This document shows, one piece after another, positions 61,059-64,000 of a stretch of DNA of 64,000 nucleotides; position 1 is the stretch's first letter; every line of letters begins with the position of its first letter. Source of the DNA: Vibrio algivorus (GTDB lineage: Bacteria; Pseudomonadota; Gammaproteobacteria; Enterobacterales; Vibrionaceae); the NCBI RefSeq assembly GCF_002218005.2, contig NZ_AP018679.1, positions 434,001 to 498,000 of the forward strand, written 5' to 3'. A program made the position numbers and the translations under genes. The notes beneath the pieces are model-generated. The model ran no database searches. It was not told the origin of the DNA and was given only the letters and a program-made list of their open reading frames with translations.

Positions 61059-61994
61059 ATGCGTTATTTCCCAGTTTTTTTAGATCTAAACAAGAAAGCC
61101 GTACTGGTTGTCGGTGGCGGCGAGGTGGCTTGTCGTAAAGTGGATATGCTTCTTAGAGCAGGAGCAAATGTTACGGTAGTCTCACCGAATATTCACCCAC
61201 ATTTGCTTTCGTTATCAGAGCAACAAGCTTTGCTTTGGGTGAAAGCGTTTTACCAATCTGAGATGCTGCAAGACTATATTCAAGTGTGGGCAACGACAGA
61301 TAACCCTCAATTGAATCATCAAGTTCATCACGATGCTAAGCAAAAAAATATCATGGTTAATGTGGTCGATGATAAACCTTATTGTGACTTTATTACCCCT
61401 TCTATGATCAACCGTGGGCGTATTCAAATTGCGGTATCCAGTGGTGGAGCATCACCGGTATTAATTCGTTATTTACGTGAAAAACTAGAGTCTATGTTGC
61501 CGCAGAACTTATCATTATTGGCAGATTTTGGCGCATCTAAACGTAACAGCATTAAAGAATCATTAGCTTCGGTAGATGAAAGACGTAAGTTTTGGGAGCG
61601 TTTCTTTTCTTCGGCAAAAATTCCAACTATTACTAAGCGCGAACAATTGGAATCTCTATATCTCGATACCTTGCAAGATAAAGTGGAAGTGACGTCGGTT
61701 TTGCATTGGATTCAGTTTAATCATGATGTCGAAAACCTTTCGATTAAAGCACTACGTTTAATGCAAGAATCTGAATTGGTTTTGTATCCAGCAAATTGTC
61801 CATTTGAATTTGTGGATTTATGCCGTCGTGATGCAGACAGAGAAGAATATCAAGATATCCACCATCTAGCCGGGTTAATCGAAAAAGCCAAAGCGAATAA
61901 ATTAAGAGTCTGTATTTTCACTGCCAATGATCCTATTGCTTCAGAGATGAAACTATTAATGGGCAATGACAAGTTAATTAAAATTGCTGAATAA
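61059..61994 (+). CDS. Precorrin-2 dehydrogenase with vestigial methylase tail (siroheme synthesis)
   Basis: 311 residues. Residues 1-150 are the CysG-N/Met8 type NAD-binding dehydrogenase: VLVVGGGEVACRKVDMLL (16-33), CDFITPSMINRGRIQIAVSSGGASPVL. Residues about 150-205 are the dimerisation domain. From about 210 the sequence resembles a shrunken SUMT methylase (KALRLMQESELVLYP, then DLCRRDADREEY, EKAKANKLRVCIF) that lacks the GxGxGD loop and has lost about 150 residues. It should oxidise precorrin-2 (and perhaps insert iron) but not methylate. Full CysG has 457 aa. Confidence 0.85.
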   Translation: MRYFPVFLDLNKKAVLVVGGGEVACRKVDMLLRAGANVTVVSPNIHPHLLSLSEQQALLWVKAFYQSEMLQDYIQVWATTDNPQLNHQVHHDAKQKNIMVNVVDDKPYCDFITPSMINRGRIQIAVSSGGASPVLIRYLREKLESMLPQNLSLLADFGASKRNSIKESLASVDERRKFWERFFSSAKIPTITKREQLESLYLDTLQDKVEVTSVLHWIQFNHDVENLSIKALRLMQESELVLYPANCPFEFVDLCRRDADREEYQDIHHLAGLIEKAKANKLRVCIFTANDPIASEMKLLMGNDKLIKIAE

Positions 61995-62054
61995 ACTATC
62001 AACCACTTAAGTATATAGTCTAAACTTTAAAGAGTAGGCTTTGCGGAGGTGGTT

Positions 62055-63098
62055 ATGGAGCACCAGCATAATCAAAAAGATAATCCTTTAATTCATGACC
62101 TCATGATGAAAGGGTTTATTTATACCACTTTGCATCACTTATCGTGGCCGCAGCAGACTCTCACGGTTGAAAATGGTTTAGTACTGCGATTTTACCATCG
62201 TGGTATGTTAAGCATCACGCCAACTCAGTATAAAGGTGATAGTGCCACGGTAATATCGGTAGGGGTTCATGGTGATGAAACAGGGCCGATTGAGTTGGTG
62301 GATAAATTGGTTTCTCAAGTGTTATCTGGCGAGGTAAGCATCAGCCATCCGTGTTTGTTTATTTTTGCTCATCCTGATGCCACCATTAAAAAACAGCGCT
62401 TTATAGAGCAAAACCTTAATCAATTGTTTGAAATGTCTAATATGCAAGTTCGAGGTATAGAAGGGGAAATTGCCGCTAAGATAAAAGATGTTGTCGAGTT
62501 ATTTTTTGAACGATCTTCTGGAAAAAAACGCTGGCACTTAGATCTTCATTGTTCCTCTCGTCCTTCTCAATATCCTGTTTTTGCTATTCGCCCTGCTACC
62601 AGACACCAATCCGACTCCGCTGACCAAGAATTAAAGTACTTTGCTCAACACGCTGATGTTCAAGCTTTTTTGTTATGCCATCATCCTAGTTATGCGTTTA
62701 GTTGGTATACTGGTGAGTATTTTCAAGCGAAGAGCTTAACCATCGAATTAGGCCAGCTTAGAGCATTGGGAGAAAATGATCTTTCGGTGTTTAGCTCATT
62801 TTTATCGGGGATGCATTTATTGCTCAATCGAAATGAAAAGTTAGATGATGTGAATTGTATGAATCAAGATATTGCAGTTTATGATGTGGTTGATGAGATC
62901 CGTAAGCAGCATCCAGATTTAGCCTTCACCGCACGACAAGCACTAATCAACTTTGAACCACTGTATTTAAATCAAGAATATGGAATACAAGGCGGCGTTC
63001 CAATGATCTGTGAGTCTGGTGGTTACGCTTTAGTGTTTGCCAATGATAAAGTGGATGTCGGCCAGAGAGCGGCATTACTCGTTGAAAGAATTCGCTAA
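62055..63098 (+). CDS. astE: Succinylglutamate desuccinylase
   Basis: 347 residues from the ATG at 62055 with GGAGGTGG upstream. Zinc site GVHGDETGP (His, Glu) and WHLDLHCSSR (His), then the aspartoacylase-like C-terminal part with TIELGQLRALGEND. Final step of arginine succinyltransferase catabolism, giving glutamate and succinate. The other ast genes are not adjacent here. Confidence 0.92.
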   Translation: MEHQHNQKDNPLIHDLMMKGFIYTTLHHLSWPQQTLTVENGLVLRFYHRGMLSITPTQYKGDSATVISVGVHGDETGPIELVDKLVSQVLSGEVSISHPCLFIFAHPDATIKKQRFIEQNLNQLFEMSNMQVRGIEGEIAAKIKDVVELFFERSSGKKRWHLDLHCSSRPSQYPVFAIRPATRHQSDSADQELKYFAQHADVQAFLLCHHPSYAFSWYTGEYFQAKSLTIELGQLRALGENDLSVFSSFLSGMHLLLNRNEKLDDVNCMNQDIAVYDVVDEIRKQHPDLAFTARQALINFEPLYLNQEYGIQGGVPMICESGGYALVFANDKVDVGQRAALLVERIR

Positions 63099-63106
63099 AT
63101 ATCCTT

Positions 63107-63149
63107 CGTACCTAAAGTTGTAACTCTGAATTCTGCACCCTAGGGTATA
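63107..63149 (+). repeat. Dispersed Vibrio-type repeat, degenerate right end
   Basis: CCTAAAGTTGTAACTCTGAATTCTGCA and AGGGTATA recall the right end of the repeat (CCTAAAGG...GATAGCTCTGAATTCTGCAT...GGGTATA), with several losses. A stray TATACTCAAGTGACTA follows at 63220. Confidence 0.5.
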
Positions 63150-63243
63150 GAGGTAAATATATCCTGACTTTTCTTTTCAATTGGTGTGTAACTGGTTATG
63201 GTATTGGAAATACAGCTATTTATACTCAAGTGACTATGATCAT

Positions 63244-64000
63244 ATGCAATTCAATCAGTTAATTTACACCAAGCATCAACGCTGGAAACTGCCCTTCATT
63301 TTAATCACGATCTTTTTAGTCTGCGTGAGTACTATCTATTTATCAGTTGGCGATTTATCCCTGTCTTTTTTTCATCCTATGTCTGATTTACAGCAACAAG
63401 TGATCGTCAACCTTCGACTACCTAGATTATTTGCCGCTATCTTATTAGGCGCTTCACTTGCGGTGGCTGGTGCGACCTTACAAGTTTTATTAGGCAATCC
63501 GCTGGCAGAGCCTGGCATTATTGGCATTTCAGGCGGAGCAAGTCTGGCGATGGTGATTGCTTTGTTCTTTTTTCCTGTCCTAATGTCACCACTAGGTTCA
63601 ATGGCTGTCGCGATATTAGGGTCGTTAGTTTTTACACTTTTAATTGTGTCACTTGCCAAAGCGATGCGTTTAACCACAGGGCGCTTGTTATTGATCGGGG
63701 TAGCATTAGGGATTTTATCTAGCGCGGTTGTGACGTGGGCGTTTTATTTCAGCGATGATTTTAACCTTAGAATACTGATGTATTGGTTAATGGGTAGTAT
63801 TAGCGGAGTATCTTGGGCGCAAGTGGCACTAGGTTTGATAATGTTACCCTGTATCGTTTGGCTGTGTTTTAAAGGTCGAGATTTAGATTTATTAATGGCA
63901 GGTGAGCAACATGCCAAACAACTCGGCTTGGATGTGCTTGCACTACGTTGGAAGTTGATTATTTATGTGTCGATATTGGTTGGTTGCTCGGTCGCCATTG
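63244..64000 (+). CDS. btuC: BtuC, vitamin B12 ABC transporter permease (partial, runs off the right end)
   Basis: 252 residues visible. FecCD-type permease: LRLPRLFAAILLGASLAVAG, LLGNPLAEPGIIGISGGA, LLIGVALGILSSAVVTW, MYWLMGSISGVSW and the GEQHAKQLGLDVLALRW cytoplasmic loop are all as in BtuC. With BtuD and BtuF it imports cobalamin. No B12 riboswitch is visible in the 145 bases upstream. The 3' end is outside the window. Confidence 0.88.
   Translation, partial: MQFNQLIYTKHQRWKLPFILITIFLVCVSTIYLSVGDLSLSFFHPMSDLQQQVIVNLRLPRLFAAILLGASLAVAGATLQVLLGNPLAEPGIIGISGGASLAMVIALFFFPVLMSPLGSMAVAILGSLVFTLLIVSLAKAMRLTTGRLLLIGVALGILSSAVVTWAFYFSDDFNLRILMYWLMGSISGVSWAQVALGLIMLPCIVWLCFKGRDLDLLMAGEQHAKQLGLDVLALRWKLIIYVSILVGCSVAI

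Noticed and set aside
63099..63243. Cobalamin riboswitch before btuC
   Set aside because: Only 145 bases with repeat remnants; no B12-box GCCACTG-like sequence.

Overview
The window is gammaproteobacterial and most likely from Vibrionaceae. The curli, SbcCD, QueC, RlmI, TusE, AstE and BtuC proteins read like Vibrio/enteric orthologues, base composition is moderately AT-rich, and a dispersed repeat with ends TATACCCAAGT...ACTTGGGTATA occurs many times between genes. Species cannot be fixed from sequence alone.

Positions 1 to about 17,585 are the right part of a prophage of contractile-tailed (myovirus) type; integrase, replication and lysis genes are not in view. Order: end of terminase large subunit, portal, MuF-like minor head protein, Q-rich scaffold-like protein, decoration-like protein, major capsid protein, neck proteins, a sheath-like protein carrying an Ig-like (Big2) insertion, tube protein, a tail assembly chaperone whose second half is reached by a -1 frameshift on a run of nine T, a short tape measure protein, then baseplate and fibre genes. 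The tail genes are interrupted by an accessory block: a four-helix membrane protein and a hipBA toxin-antitoxin pair with its own operators and terminator. An unusual 96-bp module (three TGGTATCA boxes exactly 44 bp apart) lies in two intergenic gaps of the prophage in opposite orientations. A solitary N6-methylase-like gene without the catalytic NPPY-type motif closes the prophage, next to the 3' end of tdh (threonine dehydrogenase), which marks the attachment site.

From 17.8 to 22.7 kb is a complete curli system: csgDEFG on the plus strand and, divergently, csgB-like, a very large csgA-like curlin and a small exported third protein. A strongly structured terminator-ended RNA candidate follows at about 23.24-23.40 kb, then sbcDC (double-strand-break/hairpin nuclease), an FAH-family hydrolase, an atypical NRAMP-family transporter, an MscS channel and a PaiB-like protein. 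At 34.9-37.6 kb come an RstA/RstB-like two-component pair and a small lipoprotein. At 37.7-43.1 kb is an uncharacterised operon of a membrane-anchored DUF2760 protein and two divergent Hsp70s.

The remainder is mostly core metabolism and transport: DEDDh exonuclease, cystine transporter tcyP, LysE exporter, GNAT acetyltransferase fused in operon to a Nudix-PAP2 protein, queC, DUF2750, rlmI/yccX/tusE/yccA, a GH19 chitinase with two chitin-binding modules, an aapJQMP amino-acid ABC transporter, a precorrin-2 dehydrogenase with a decayed methylase tail, astE, and the start of btuC running off the right end. Two full-length (~267 bp) and several shortened copies of the dispersed repeat sit in the gaps of this half, in one case supplying the stop codon of a gene.
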